Counted from the stretch's first letter, positions 1-7,170 are shown. The stretch: 14,620 nucleotides of DNA from CAZAFM01 sp964484395 (GCA_964484395.1 CAZAFM010000068.1:1-14620), one strand, 5' to 3'. A program made the numbers and translations. Notes: a model not told the origin generated them from the sequence alone.

Positions 1-23
1 GGCAGCTTAGAACGGTGAAGATA

Positions 24-40
24 TCAAAAAATCATTTTGA
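24..40 (-). other. AT-rich hairpin in the tRNA-Gly 3' trailer
   Basis: A 6-bp inverted repeat (TCAAAA / TTTTGA, 5-nt loop) begins 2 nt after the encoded CCA of the tRNA. It could be a processing or weak termination structure. It is all A/T apart from one pair and no clean T-run follows, so I do not call it a terminator. Nothing recognisable is seen in bases 1-23. Confidence 0.25.
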
Positions 41-42
41 AG

Positions 43-117
43 TGGAGCGGGAGACGGGGGTCGAACCCGCGACCCCAACCTTGGCAAGGTTGTGCTCTAC
101 CACTGAGCTACTCCCGC
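43..117 (-). tRNA. tRNA-Gly (anticodon GCC)
   Basis: This folds as a complete tRNA. The acceptor stem is GCGGGAG paired with CTCCCGC, then a U discriminator and an encoded CCA (43-45). The D-arm contains AGCTCAGTGGTAGAGC, and the anticodon stem CCTTG/CAAGG frames a TTGCCAA-type loop with anticodon GCC. The T-arm contains the GGTTCGACCC consensus. GCC reads the glycine codons GGC and GGT. The gene lies after the DUF309 gene and has its own promoter. Confidence 0.97.
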
Positions 118-131
118 AAAAAAGAGGTAGA

Positions 132-160
132 ATTATACTTTGTTTAGATAAAAAAAGCAA
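132..160 (-). promoter_or_regulatory. Sigma-70-type promoter of tRNA-Gly
   Basis: On the minus strand a perfect TATAAT (132-137) is preceded by TTGCTT (155-160) with a 17-nt spacer. The -10 box ends 14 nt before the tRNA 5' end, which gives a very short leader. A recognisable -35 box is notable, because vegetative promoters in this phylum often lack one. The tRNA is therefore probably transcribed independently of the operon upstream. Confidence 0.75.
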
Positions 161-175
161 GCCTATTTTTTGTAT

Positions 176-499
176 TTATAAAATAAGTTTAAATTTTTTC
201 GCTTTTTCTTGAAGGATTTTATCTGCTTTTTCAAGATTTATGAGTAGGGACTGGCTGGTCAGCGTGGCTTTTAGTGGCAGGAACTTTTTATATGTAGCCC
301 AAGTATTTGGGTACACATCTCTGCCCTTTTGAAAAAGAACAAAGGTGGTTGCTGCATTTATGTAGCCTTTTAGAAGGTTTCCAAGATTTTTATTTTCTCT
401 TCTTACATCCTTCCAGACACCCTCCAAAAACTCATGCGCTTCGAAAAACAGCTCCTCTTCAAGAAGAGAGCTGTATCTATGAATACTATCTTCTATCAA
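176..499 (-). CDS. DUF309 domain protein, TTG start
   Basis: This 107-residue protein matches the DUF309 family, small helical proteins of unknown function. The family core is visible as FFEAHEFLEGVW (residues 18-29, with H22, E23 and W29), then LLKGYINAATTF (42-53), the equivalent of the usual LLQGLIQ-AAA segment. The start is TTG at 499: an in-frame stop (506-508) lies just upstream and there is no ATG before the domain. Only 1 nt separates this TTG from the luxS stop (501-503), and I see no good Shine-Dalgarno sequence, so translation probably depends on ribosomes finishing luxS. It is the last protein gene before tRNA-Gly. No function can be inferred from its neighbours. Confidence 0.82.
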   Translation of the reverse strand: MIEDSIHRYSSLLEEELFFEAHEFLEGVWKDVRRENKNLGNLLKGYINAATTFVLFQKGRDVYPNTWATYKKFLPLKATLTSQSLLINLEKADKILQEKAKKFKLIL

Positions 500-500
500 G

Positions 501-989
501 TCAGTCTAACAAGAGTTCTTCATTATTCATTACGCCAATACCACTATTTATGACATATCTACAAATCTCTTTTGCTTCATCTAAAGAGTGCATTTTGTAT
601 GAGCCACACTGCTTCTCGTTCGCCTCGGGTATTGCAACATCTGGCTTTATCATTACTATATCATTCATAGATCTCCACCAAGCCTCTTTTACTCTATCCT
701 CGCTTGGAGAGCCTATAAGACTCATGTAAAAACCTGTTCTGCATCCCATTGGTGAGACATCTATAATCTCTACATCACTAGCATTTAGATGCTCTCTCAT
801 AGAGCTAGCAAATAGATGCTCAAGCGTGTGTATTCCCTTTTCGCTTAACATCCCCTCATTTGGCTTACAAAATCTAAGATCAAAAATAGACAAAGCATCT
901 CCAGCAGGAGTACTCATACCCTTTGCTAACCTAACTGCAGGAGCCTTCATTATTGTGTGATCTACTTTGAAACTATCTAATACTGGCAT
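501..989 (-). CDS. luxS: S-ribosylhomocysteine lyase LuxS
   Basis: LuxS cleaves S-ribosylhomocysteine to homocysteine and DPD, the precursor of AI-2, in the activated methyl cycle of the cytosol. The 162-residue length is typical. Metal ligands are visible in HTLEHLF (H54, H58) and at C128 in KQCGSYKMHS. The catalytic cysteine is C83 in MGCRTGFY. The ATG overlaps the porB stop by 1 nt (TAATG), and a perfect AGGAGG lies inside the porB end. LuxS should therefore be made alongside pyruvate oxidoreductase. The usual partner, Pfs/MTAN, is not in the window. AI-2 signalling as opposed to simple metabolic recycling cannot be decided from sequence. Confidence 0.97.
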   Translation of the reverse strand: MPVLDSFKVDHTIMKAPAVRLAKGMSTPAGDALSIFDLRFCKPNEGMLSEKGIHTLEHLFASSMREHLNASDVEIIDVSPMGCRTGFYMSLIGSPSEDRVKEAWWRSMNDIVMIKPDVAIPEANEKQCGSYKMHSLDEAKEICRYVINSGIGVMNNEELLLD

Positions 990-1936
990 TATACTCTAGC
1001 CTCCTCTCTTCTTTGTAGATATTCCCATCTTTCATCAACATGCTTTTGCCACTCCTCTATAACATGCTCATTCTCCTTTTTAAAAAGGTGCTTGAACCTT
1101 CCTTGAGCACCAAGATAGTCTCTTATGGGAACTTTATTTTTTGGTCTGTATGTGATGTTTAACTCTTTTCCATTTATGATTTCATATAGCGGAAAAGCGC
1201 AACTATCAACAGCAAGGTCACTAACATTTACTGTATCTGAAGGGTCAAACCTCCACTCTGTAGTACAAGCACTAGCTGCATTTATAAAGACAGGTCCTTC
1301 TATCTCAAATCCTTTTTGAAGCTTTTTAACCATATCCTTCCACTTATTTGGTGATACTTGAGCTGAGTATGGTATATCGTGTGCTGCCATTACCTCAACT
1401 ATAGGTTTTTTGTGCTTCTTTTTACCATAACTTACTCTTCCTGCAGGGGAAGTAGTTGTGCTTGCCCCATGTGGAGTTGATGAGCTTCTCTGTCCACCTG
1501 TATTTGCATAGACTTCATTATCAAGACAGACATACATCATATTGTGACCTCTCTCAAAGCATCCACTTATGTACTGAAATCCAATATCATAAGTAGCTCC
1601 ATCACCTGCTATTGCTACAAATTTTGGCTCTCTCTCAGGATTGTAGAGCTTACCTTTTCTTTTTAGAGCATTATACATTGCTTCAGCCCCTGCAATTGCC
1701 GTAGAGGAGTTTTCAAACCCTATATGAATCCAAGGAACATCCCATGAAGTATATGGGTATACTGCAGTTGAAACCTCAAGGCAGCCAGTTGCAGTTGAAA
1801 GGACAAGCTCGCCTTGAGAGGCATTTATAACCTCTCTAACTATCATACCATGAGCACACCCTGGACACAGAAGATGTGCTCCTTCAAATCTCTCTAAAGT
1901 CTGAGAGTACTGTTTTAAGTTTTTAATTCCACTCAT
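989..1936 (-). CDS. porB: Pyruvate:ferredoxin oxidoreductase beta subunit
   Basis: This is the thiamine-diphosphate-binding beta subunit of the four-subunit pyruvate:ferredoxin (or flavodoxin) oxidoreductase, 315 residues. Four cysteines match the proximal 4Fe-4S ligands of the family: C24 and C27 in LLCPGCAHG, C52 in ATGCLEV, and C224 in ASACTTEW. The Mg-ThDP motif starts at GDGATYDIG (111-119) and continues to LDNEVYANTGGQ (138-149). That last segment is characteristic of pyruvate rather than 2-oxoglutarate enzymes. The gene follows porA by 3 nt, with an AAGGG ribosome site at 1943-1947, and overlaps luxS by 1 nt. The enzyme is cytosolic and works with PorA, PorC and PorD. In an autotroph using the reductive TCA cycle it would run toward pyruvate synthesis; that direction is inference. 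Confidence 0.95.
   Translation of the reverse strand: MSGIKNLKQYSQTLERFEGAHLLCPGCAHGMIVREVINASQGELVLSTATGCLEVSTAVYPYTSWDVPWIHIGFENSSTAIAGAEAMYNALKRKGKLYNPEREPKFVAIAGDGATYDIGFQYISGCFERGHNMMYVCLDNEVYANTGGQRSSSTPHGASTTTSPAGRVSYGKKKHKKPIVEVMAAHDIPYSAQVSPNKWKDMVKKLQKGFEIEGPVFINAASACTTEWRFDPSDTVNVSDLAVDSCAFPLYEIINGKELNITYRPKNKVPIRDYLGAQGRFKHLFKKENEHVIEEWQKHVDERWEYLQRREEARV
1000..1005 (-). promoter_or_regulatory. Shine-Dalgarno AGGAGG of luxS inside porB
   Basis: This full-consensus AGGAGG lies 10 nt before the luxS ATG and within the last porB codons. The spacing is slightly long. Together with the TAATG overlap, it suggests luxS can be translated both by coupling and by fresh initiation. Confidence 0.6.
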
Positions 1937-1939
1937 TTT

Positions 1940-3163
1940 CTACCCTTCATAGTAAGCTAGCTTAGGACCTCTTAGTCCTATAAACTGCTGTATAGCTTCG
2001 GTGTGCTTACCAGCATCTGCATCTTTTTTGAGTTTAGTATATATCTCCTCAAGATGACCTAGTGTCATATCTCTACCACCTAATCCATATACATAGTTTG
2101 ATATAACTGGCCTATTAGCAGAGTGATATAGTGCACCACATACTTCATTATACAACATACCAGGAGCACCCGCAGGAAGACTTCTATCAAGTGTAGCTAC
2201 TGCTTTTACCCCACTAAGTGCTTCTTTTATCTCTTTAAAAGGAAAAGGTCTTAGCATCCTTGGCGCTACTACACCCGCTTTTATACCTTTCTCTCTCATA
2301 TCCTTAGCACAAACCCTAGCACTCTCAACAGTAGTACCAAGTGCAACTATAACCACCTCTGCATCATCCATTAGGTACTTTTCTACTAAGTTATACTCTC
2401 TATTTGTTAACTCTTTAAACTCTTTGAAGGTTTTTTCAGCAACCAGTAGTGCATTCATCATATCATGATGCTGTCTAGCCTTGTGCTCAAAATGCCAATC
2501 CTCTTCTGTTTGAGAACCATAAGTAACGGGTTTGGTAAAATCAAGCATAGGGGCTTTTGGTTTGTAATCACCTATAAACTCATAAGCTACACTATCTTCA
2601 AGAGGTTTTACATTTTGTGCAGTGTGAGAGCAGATAAAACCGTCTTGGTGTACCATCACAGGAAATCTCACATCTAAATCTTCCCCTATTTTAAACGCCA
2701 TTAGAGTCAAATCATAGGCCTCTTGTGGATTGAAGGCACAGAGATTTACCCATCCTGCATCACGCCCCAAGTACATATCAGAGTGGTCTCCATTTACATT
2801 TAGAGGAGAGGCTAAGGCTCTGTTTACCGCTGTTAGGACTATAGGAAGTCTCATACCAGAAGCTTGATATAGTACCTCAACCATAAGTGCAAAACCTTGT
2901 GAGCTAGTTGCAGTAGCAACCCTGCCTCCAGCAGCAGCCGCTCCTACGCATCCACTCATAGCAGCATGCTCACTCTCAACCATAACAAACTCTCCATCAA
3001 CATAACCATCAGCCAAAAACTGTGCATAGTTTTGAACAATAGGAGTAGATGGAGTAATTGGATAAGCTGCTACAACATCAACCTGCGCTTGCCTAAGGGC
3101 TTGAGCTGCAGCCATATTTCCATCCCAAACTTCAACTTGATGTAGCTCCATAACTTCAGCCAT
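1940..3163 (-). CDS. porA: Pyruvate:ferredoxin oxidoreductase alpha subunit
   Basis: This is the 407-residue alpha subunit, which builds the active site with PorB. Domain I carries AAYPITPST (32-40), the substrate-contacting loop, and the VESEH glutamate (E64) expected to activate the ThDP aminopyrimidine. VNRA (R114) and GDHSDMYLGRDAGW (125-138) follow and are typical of pyruvate enzymes. The domain II-like C-terminal half starts near residue 265 (DDAEVVIVALGTT). The ATG overlaps the porD stop by 1 nt (TAATG) and has an AAGGA site at 3170-3174 with 6-nt spacing. The order C-D-A-B matches what I recall for Helicobacter and other Campylobacterota, whereas Campylobacter jejuni uses a single-chain enzyme. 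Confidence 0.95.
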   Translation of the reverse strand: MAEVMELHQVEVWDGNMAAAQALRQAQVDVVAAYPITPSTPIVQNYAQFLADGYVDGEFVMVESEHAAMSGCVGAAAAGGRVATATSSQGFALMVEVLYQASGMRLPIVLTAVNRALASPLNVNGDHSDMYLGRDAGWVNLCAFNPQEAYDLTLMAFKIGEDLDVRFPVMVHQDGFICSHTAQNVKPLEDSVAYEFIGDYKPKAPMLDFTKPVTYGSQTEEDWHFEHKARQHHDMMNALLVAEKTFKEFKELTNREYNLVEKYLMDDAEVVIVALGTTVESARVCAKDMREKGIKAGVVAPRMLRPFPFKEIKEALSGVKAVATLDRSLPAGAPGMLYNEVCGALYHSANRPVISNYVYGLGGRDMTLGHLEEIYTKLKKDADAGKHTEAIQQFIGLRGPKLAYYEG

Positions 3164-3564
3164 TAGTCATCCTTTTTCTTTTCTTCTTTTTTTGGCCACT
3201 CTGCCATTATCTTTTCCTCATCCGTGTTCTCATCAAACATTATGAGTGACTTTGGGTTTGTTGGGCATACATCCGAGCATATACCACAACCCTTACAGTG
3301 AACATAGTCAATCCCCTTCATCTCGTTATCCCGCACAAGGATAGAAGAGTCTGGACAGTATATCCAGCAGAAGTAGCAGTTTATACAGTGCTCATCGTTA
3401 AATACGGGCTTTTCAACCCTCCAGTGAGCTACACTTGCTTCATGAGAGTTCGTCTTTGAGTACTTTCTATCCTCTTGACGCTTCTCTTTTTTCATATCCA
3501 CTTCTTCATCAAAAGAGAAAAGAAGCGAACCTATTTCAAATTCATTCCAACCAAGATGTTTCAT
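3163..3564 (-). CDS. porD: Pyruvate:ferredoxin oxidoreductase delta subunit, 2x[4Fe-4S]
   Basis: This 133-residue ferredoxin-like delta subunit passes electrons from the PorAB active site to an external ferredoxin or flavodoxin. Two CxxCxxCxxxCP motifs are intact: C60, C63, C66, C70 (CINCYFCWIYCP) and C90, C93, C96, C100 (CKGCGICSDVCP). An N-terminal stretch of about 55 residues, including the WNEFEIGSLLF start, is shared with other PorD proteins of this type. The C-terminus is strongly charged (Lys/Glu/Asp). The gene starts at ATG 3564 with AAGGA at 3571-3575, 12 nt after the porC stop, and overlaps porA by 1 nt. Confidence 0.95.
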   Translation of the reverse strand: MKHLGWNEFEIGSLLFSFDEEVDMKKEKRQEDRKYSKTNSHEASVAHWRVEKPVFNDEHCINCYFCWIYCPDSSILVRDNEMKGIDYVHCKGCGICSDVCPTNPKSLIMFDENTDEEKIMAEWPKKEEKKKDD

Positions 3565-3576
3565 TTAGGTTCCTTT

Positions 3577-4137
3577 TTAGTGTACTTCTTTGTAAGCTTT
3601 TTCTATCGCCGCCATATTTCCTTGAATAATCTTCTCAGGAAGTTTTTTACCTAACACTTTACGCATCGCATTTTGAAAATAGTCCAACTCTAACATATCT
3701 GACACCTTCACAAAAGCACCCAGCATAGGAGTATTTGGTATGGCTCTACCTATAGTTTCTTGCGATATTTTTATGCAATCAAGAACATAAACCTCTTTAT
3801 CTTTAAATTCAGGCTTCTTCTCCAAAAACTCATCTTTACTTAGGTGTGAAGTAATAATATACTTTGTATCCTCTTTAGCATTTTCAGATATATCGGTGAT
3901 GAATGGTAGATTTGGGTCTATGACAAATATATAATCGGGGTTCATAAACTTCTCATGATTTAAAATCGGTTCATCTGAGACTCTATTGTAAGCTGTCATA
4001 GCAGCACCTCTTTTTGCAGACCCATAAAACGCAAATGCTTGCACCTCTTTACCGGTTCCAGCTACAACATCCGCAAGCCCTTTAGCTCCAGTCACTGCAC
4101 CTTGTCCAGCTCGACTATGCCATCTAATCTCTAACAT
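3577..4137 (-). CDS. porC: Pyruvate:ferredoxin oxidoreductase gamma subunit
   Basis: This is the 186-residue gamma subunit, first gene of the por cluster. It shows the family pattern HSRAGQGAVTGAKGLADV (7-24) and YGSAKRGAAMTAY (38-50), the equivalent of the usual FGPERRGA segment. VIDPNLPF follows near residue 72, and a NTPMLGAF segment in the C-terminal half closes the domain. This domain binds alongside PorA and helps cover the cofactor site. ATG 4137 has a good AGGAG at 4143-4147. The 47-bp gap before it holds an AT-rich TATAAA on the minus strand (4152-4157) without a clear -35 box, so a promoter of its own is possible but unproven. Confidence 0.93.
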   Translation of the reverse strand: MLEIRWHSRAGQGAVTGAKGLADVVAGTGKEVQAFAFYGSAKRGAAMTAYNRVSDEPILNHEKFMNPDYIFVIDPNLPFITDISENAKEDTKYIITSHLSKDEFLEKKPEFKDKEVYVLDCIKISQETIGRAIPNTPMLGAFVKVSDMLELDYFQNAMRKVLGKKLPEKIIQGNMAAIEKAYKEVH

Positions 4138-4184
4138 ATCAGCTCCTAGCTTTTATAATTTAGGTCATTGTAGATAAAGGCTTC

Positions 4185-4829
4185 TTAAATCTCTCTTGTT
4201 TTTATATAGGAGACTGCAACCAATATGTTATTTTTAAGTACATTGCACTCTTTTTTAAACAGCTTCATATCCCCATATATTCCCTCAACTCCTACAAACT
4301 CTACTCCAGCCTCCCTTGCAGCTAAAAGATCCATCATAGTATCCCCTACAAAAAAAGTTCCATCTTTTTGCAAACCCATTCTTGTAAGTGCTAACATAAT
4401 CGGTTCTGGATGTGGCTTTGGGTTTTGTACACACTCTCTTCCTACTATTGTCTCAAAGTAGTGACCAATTCCTAGATGCTCAAGTATATCTATAGAGTAG
4501 CGTCTAGTTTTTGTGGTAACAACTCCTATTCTTGCAAACTTGCTTGCTAGCTCTATAGACTCTTTTGCACCCTCTAGAAGTGTTGTCTTTGCAGTAGCTA
4601 TAGTTCTGTAGTGCTTTTTATAGGCATCTACATGGCTCTTGATCATATCTTTTTCTACACCTAGACCTTCAAACATAATCTCTAAAGGATGCCCAACAAG
4701 CTTTATTATCTCTTTGGCTTTTGGAGCACTTTTTTTGTGTGTTTCAAAGCTTATACCAAAGCCTTCAACTATAGCCTCAGTAGAGTCAATAAGTGTTCCA
4801 TCAAGATCAAAAAGTATTGTTTTTTTCAA
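4185..4829 (-). CDS. HAD-family phosphatase, phosphoglycolate phosphatase-like, TTG start
   Basis: This HAD hydrolase has 214 residues from the chosen start. All four motifs are present: FDLDGT (nucleophile D8 and D10), a VVTTK segment (motif II), the lysine of NPKPHPEP (motif III), and FVGDTMMDLLAA (motif IV). A helical cap lies between motifs I and II. The NPKPHPEP block is typical of the phosphoglycolate phosphatase/PpaX/YjjG branch, but the substrate cannot be fixed from sequence. A longer reading from GTG 4841 is possible. I prefer TTG 4829, because GGGAG lies 5 nt before it and TTG overlaps the preceding TGA as TTGA, and because it gives the usual MKKTILFDLDGT beginning. In an autotroph, removal of 2-phosphoglycolate or another damaged metabolite is plausible but not shown. 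Confidence 0.85.
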   Translation of the reverse strand: MKKTILFDLDGTLIDSTEAIVEGFGISFETHKKSAPKAKEIIKLVGHPLEIMFEGLGVEKDMIKSHVDAYKKHYRTIATAKTTLLEGAKESIELASKFARIGVVTTKTRRYSIDILEHLGIGHYFETIVGRECVQNPKPHPEPIMLALTRMGLQKDGTFFVGDTMMDLLAAREAGVEFVGVEGIYGDMKLFKKECNVLKNNILVAVSYIKTREI

Positions 4830-6355
4830 GGTTTCTCCCACTCTATTAGATTGTGCTCTATGCCTATTATAGATGGTTCTATGTTTTGGATGTTTTTTTT
4901 ACTAGCTACAAGGTTTTTTGATGAGTAGAGAAATATATATGGAATATCTTGACTTATAAGTTTATATATCTCTTGAAGCTTTTTGTCTAAAACATCCCTA
5001 TCTACTATCTTCATAGACTCCTCTATAAGGCTATCCACCTTTTGGTTTTTATAGCCTATAAAGTTAAAACCTCCCTTTTTATCAGAACTACTGTGCCATA
5101 AAGTTTCTGGGTTTGGGAAAAGAGCTAGTGACCATGCCATAATAAGTGCATCAAAATCCCGTGGCTCAACTATTGTATTGAGAAAAGCCTGCCATTCAAC
5201 AGCTCTTATACTGACCTCTATTGGTGCAAATGAGAACATATACTGTATAATCTGTGCTATCTGTTTTCCAGAGCCTGATGAGGGAACTGCTATCTGAAAA
5301 GTTAGGGGATTTTGCTTATTATATCCAAGTGAGTTTAGTATCTCTATAGCTTTTTTTGGGTTATAATCTGGAAGTTTTATATCCTTGTTGTAGCCTATTG
5401 CTCCTTTTAAAAAAGGTCCATTTACTATATCTCCATATCCAAAGGCCATTATATCTATTAGCTCTTCTCTATTTACTAGCATAGCAAGTGCTTGCCTTAG
5501 TTTCAAGGATTTGAACTTCTCTTTTTTTAGATTAAATCCCATATATCCATAACTATGACCAATAAGCTCATATATCTTAAATCTCTTTTCAAAATCCAAA
5601 TCAATCTGTCTAGTGTACTGAAGAGGTGTTAGACTTCCTACATCTAGTTCACCTTTTCTCAAAAGCATAAACTCACTTGCCCTATCGGGAGTAAATCTAT
5701 ATGAAATATTTTTGATTTTAGGCTCACCATCGTAGTAGTCTTTGAAGGCTTCAAGCTCTACATTTTGTGAATAGCTTAGGTTTTTTAGAGTGTATGGTCC
5801 TGTTCCTATTGGATTAGTGTTAAAAGAGGATGTCATTATCTCCTCTTCATCTTTTAGTATATGCTCTGGAATTAGTGAGACTAACCATATCTCAAGCGCT
5901 CTAAAGTAGGGCTCTTTGTAAACTACCTTGACTCTATACTCATCAAGTGCTTCTACACTCTCTATCTTAGTGTAGCTAGAAGAGTAGGGTGAAAAAATCT
6001 TAGGTGAGGTGATAGTTTTGTAGGTAAATACAACATCTTTTGCGCTAAACTTAGCTCCATCATGCCAAAGTACATCATCTCTGAGAGTAAATAGTAGTGT
6101 TTTCTCATCTACAAAGTCATAGCTTTTTGCAAGGTCTGTTACTATATTTCCATCTTTATCATACTTCAAAAGTCCACTAAATATTTTGGAAGATATCTCA
6201 CTTGAACCTGCATCACCTGCAAGGATAGGATTTAGTTTTGAAGGGTTTGTAGATATGCTTAAATAGAGTGTTGAGGCATTTAGAAGTGGTACAAAAAAAA
6301 GCGAAAAAAGAAAGAGCCTTACCAAAAAGTATGGTAAAAGCTCTACTGTTTTCAT
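4826..6355 (-). CDS. Periplasmic peptide-type ABC transporter substrate-binding protein (family 5)
   Basis: This 509-residue protein resembles the DppA/OppA/NikA extracellular solute-binding family 5. An N-terminal signal peptide is visible: positive residue R13, a hydrophobic stretch at about 10-25, and likely cleavage after LLNA (27). No lipobox cysteine is present, so it should be free in the periplasm. Family features follow: a start of the LNPILAGDAGSSEIS type, GLLKYDKDGNIVTDLAKSYDF, FTLRDDVLWHDGAKFSAKDVVFTY (read as two adjacent segments), and NPIGTGPYTLK near residue 180. No permease or ATPase gene lies in the window, so this is an orphan binding protein. Its ATG overlaps the rpsI stop by 1 nt (TAATG) with only a weak ribosome site, so it is probably coupled to ribosomal protein S9. 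The ligand (peptide, nickel chelate or other) is unknown. Confidence 0.92.
   Translation of the reverse strand: MKTVELLPYFLVRLFLFSLFFVPLLNASTLYLSISTNPSKLNPILAGDAGSSEISSKIFSGLLKYDKDGNIVTDLAKSYDFVDEKTLLFTLRDDVLWHDGAKFSAKDVVFTYKTITSPKIFSPYSSSYTKIESVEALDEYRVKVVYKEPYFRALEIWLVSLIPEHILKDEEEIMTSSFNTNPIGTGPYTLKNLSYSQNVELEAFKDYYDGEPKIKNISYRFTPDRASEFMLLRKGELDVGSLTPLQYTRQIDLDFEKRFKIYELIGHSYGYMGFNLKKEKFKSLKLRQALAMLVNREELIDIMAFGYGDIVNGPFLKGAIGYNKDIKLPDYNPKKAIEILNSLGYNKQNPLTFQIAVPSSGSGKQIAQIIQYMFSFAPIEVSIRAVEWQAFLNTIVEPRDFDALIMAWSLALFPNPETLWHSSSDKKGGFNFIGYKNQKVDSLIEESMKIVDRDVLDKKLQEIYKLISQDIPYIFLYSSKNLVASKKNIQNIEPSIIGIEHNLIEWEKP
4835..4839 (-). promoter_or_regulatory. Shine-Dalgarno GGGAG fixing the HAD gene start
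   Basis: GGGAG lies 5 nt upstream of TTG 4829. It overlaps the alternative GTG 4841 codon, which has no ribosome site of its own in front of it. This supports initiation at TTG, coupled to termination of the binding-protein gene. Confidence 0.6.
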
Positions 6356-6744
6356 TATCTTTTTGAGAACTGAGGGCTTCTTCTTGCTTTTCTTCTTCCG
6401 TATTTCTTTCTTTCAACGACTCTTGCATCTCTTGTAAGAAGTCCATAAGGCTTAAGAAGTGTTCTAAAGCTTTCATCAAAGTTTACCAATGCTTTTGATA
6501 TTCCATGTCTTAAAGCATCAGCTTGAGCTGAGAAACCACCACCAAGAGTTGTAGCTTCTATATCAACACTACTTAGTTGCTTTGTGATGTTTAGTGGCTG
6601 TCTAACTCTCATCTTTTTAGCCTCAAGTCCGCCTAACCATGCATCAAGCCCTATACCATTAACTGTTATCTTTCCGCTACCAGGTTTTAGCCAAACTTTA
6701 GCTATAGCTGTTTTTCTTTTTCCTGTTGCATATACTTTTGCCAT
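6355..6744 (-). CDS. rpsI: 30S ribosomal protein S9
   Basis: S9 is a small-subunit head protein whose C-terminal tail reaches the P-site tRNA. The 129 residues show the family pattern: YATGKRKTAIAKVWL (5-19), GGGFSAQADALRHGISKAL (68-86), and the basic ending VERKKYGRRKARRSPQFSKR with the conserved terminal SKR. It overlaps rplM upstream by 1 nt (TAATG) with AAGGA at 6753-6757, and the binding-protein gene downstream, also by 1 nt. Confidence 0.99.
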   Translation of the reverse strand: MAKVYATGKRKTAIAKVWLKPGSGKITVNGIGLDAWLGGLEAKKMRVRQPLNITKQLSSVDIEATTLGGGFSAQADALRHGISKALVNFDESFRTLLKPYGLLTRDARVVERKKYGRRKARRSPQFSKR

Positions 6745-7163
6745 TACTTACTTCCTTCTACTTGTGCAGTGTGTGGGTGCTCTGCACCTTCATATACTTT
6801 TAGTTTTTTTAACATCTCAGCACCTAGTTTGGTTTTAGGTAGCATACCTCTAGCAGCTAGTTTAAAAAGCTTCTCAGGGTTGTTTTCTAGAAGGTCTTTT
6901 AGCTTATCACTCTTCACTCCACCAAAAAACCCTGTGTGTCTGTGATACATCTTTACATCAGGCTTAATAGATGTAAACTTCACTTTTTTAGCATTTATTA
7001 CTACAATATAATCACCACAGTCAACATGAGGCGTGTAGCTTGGCTTATGCTTACCTCTAAGCTTTGTAGCAATCTCAGTCATTAGTCTACCAAAGATTTT
7101 TCCCTCAGCATCTACGACAATCCAATCTCTTTTTATGTTGCTAATATTAGCCATCTTAGTCAT
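6744..7163 (-). CDS. rplM: 50S ribosomal protein L13
   Basis: L13 is an early-assembling large-subunit protein; 139 residues from the chosen start, as usual for the family. Recognisable segments include RDWIVVDAEGKIFGRL, KHKPSYTPHVDCGDYIVVINA, YHRHTGFFGG, and AARGMLPKTKLG. The reading frame extends upstream to 7256, but that extension overlaps the trpE end and is rich in Phe, Tyr and Asn codons from AT-rich DNA. ATG 7163 has AAAAGG 7 nt upstream and gives the expected length. ATG 7154 is a poorer alternative. rplM-rpsI is the standard pair and appears to have its own promoter in the gap after trpE. Confidence 0.97.
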   Translation of the reverse strand: MTKMANISNIKRDWIVVDAEGKIFGRLMTEIATKLRGKHKPSYTPHVDCGDYIVVINAKKVKFTSIKPDVKMYHRHTGFFGGVKSDKLKDLLENNPEKLFKLAARGMLPKTKLGAEMLKKLKVYEGAEHPHTAQVEGSK

Positions 7164-7170
7164 ACTTGAA

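Noticed and set aside
307..729. 140-codon plus-strand frame opposite DUF309 and luxS
   Set aside because: It is antisense to two clear genes, its translation is low in complexity and resembles no family, and no ribosome site or promoter supports it.
6293..6300. A8 tract in the binding-protein signal peptide as a phase-variation switch
   Set aside because: Eight As in AT-rich DNA are unremarkable; contingency tracts in this phylum are typically long G/C runs, and the frame is intact.
6213..6479. 88-codon minus-strand frame across the rpsI and binding-protein junction
   Set aside because: It is out of frame with two well-supported overlapping genes and its product is the shifted reading of their coding DNA.
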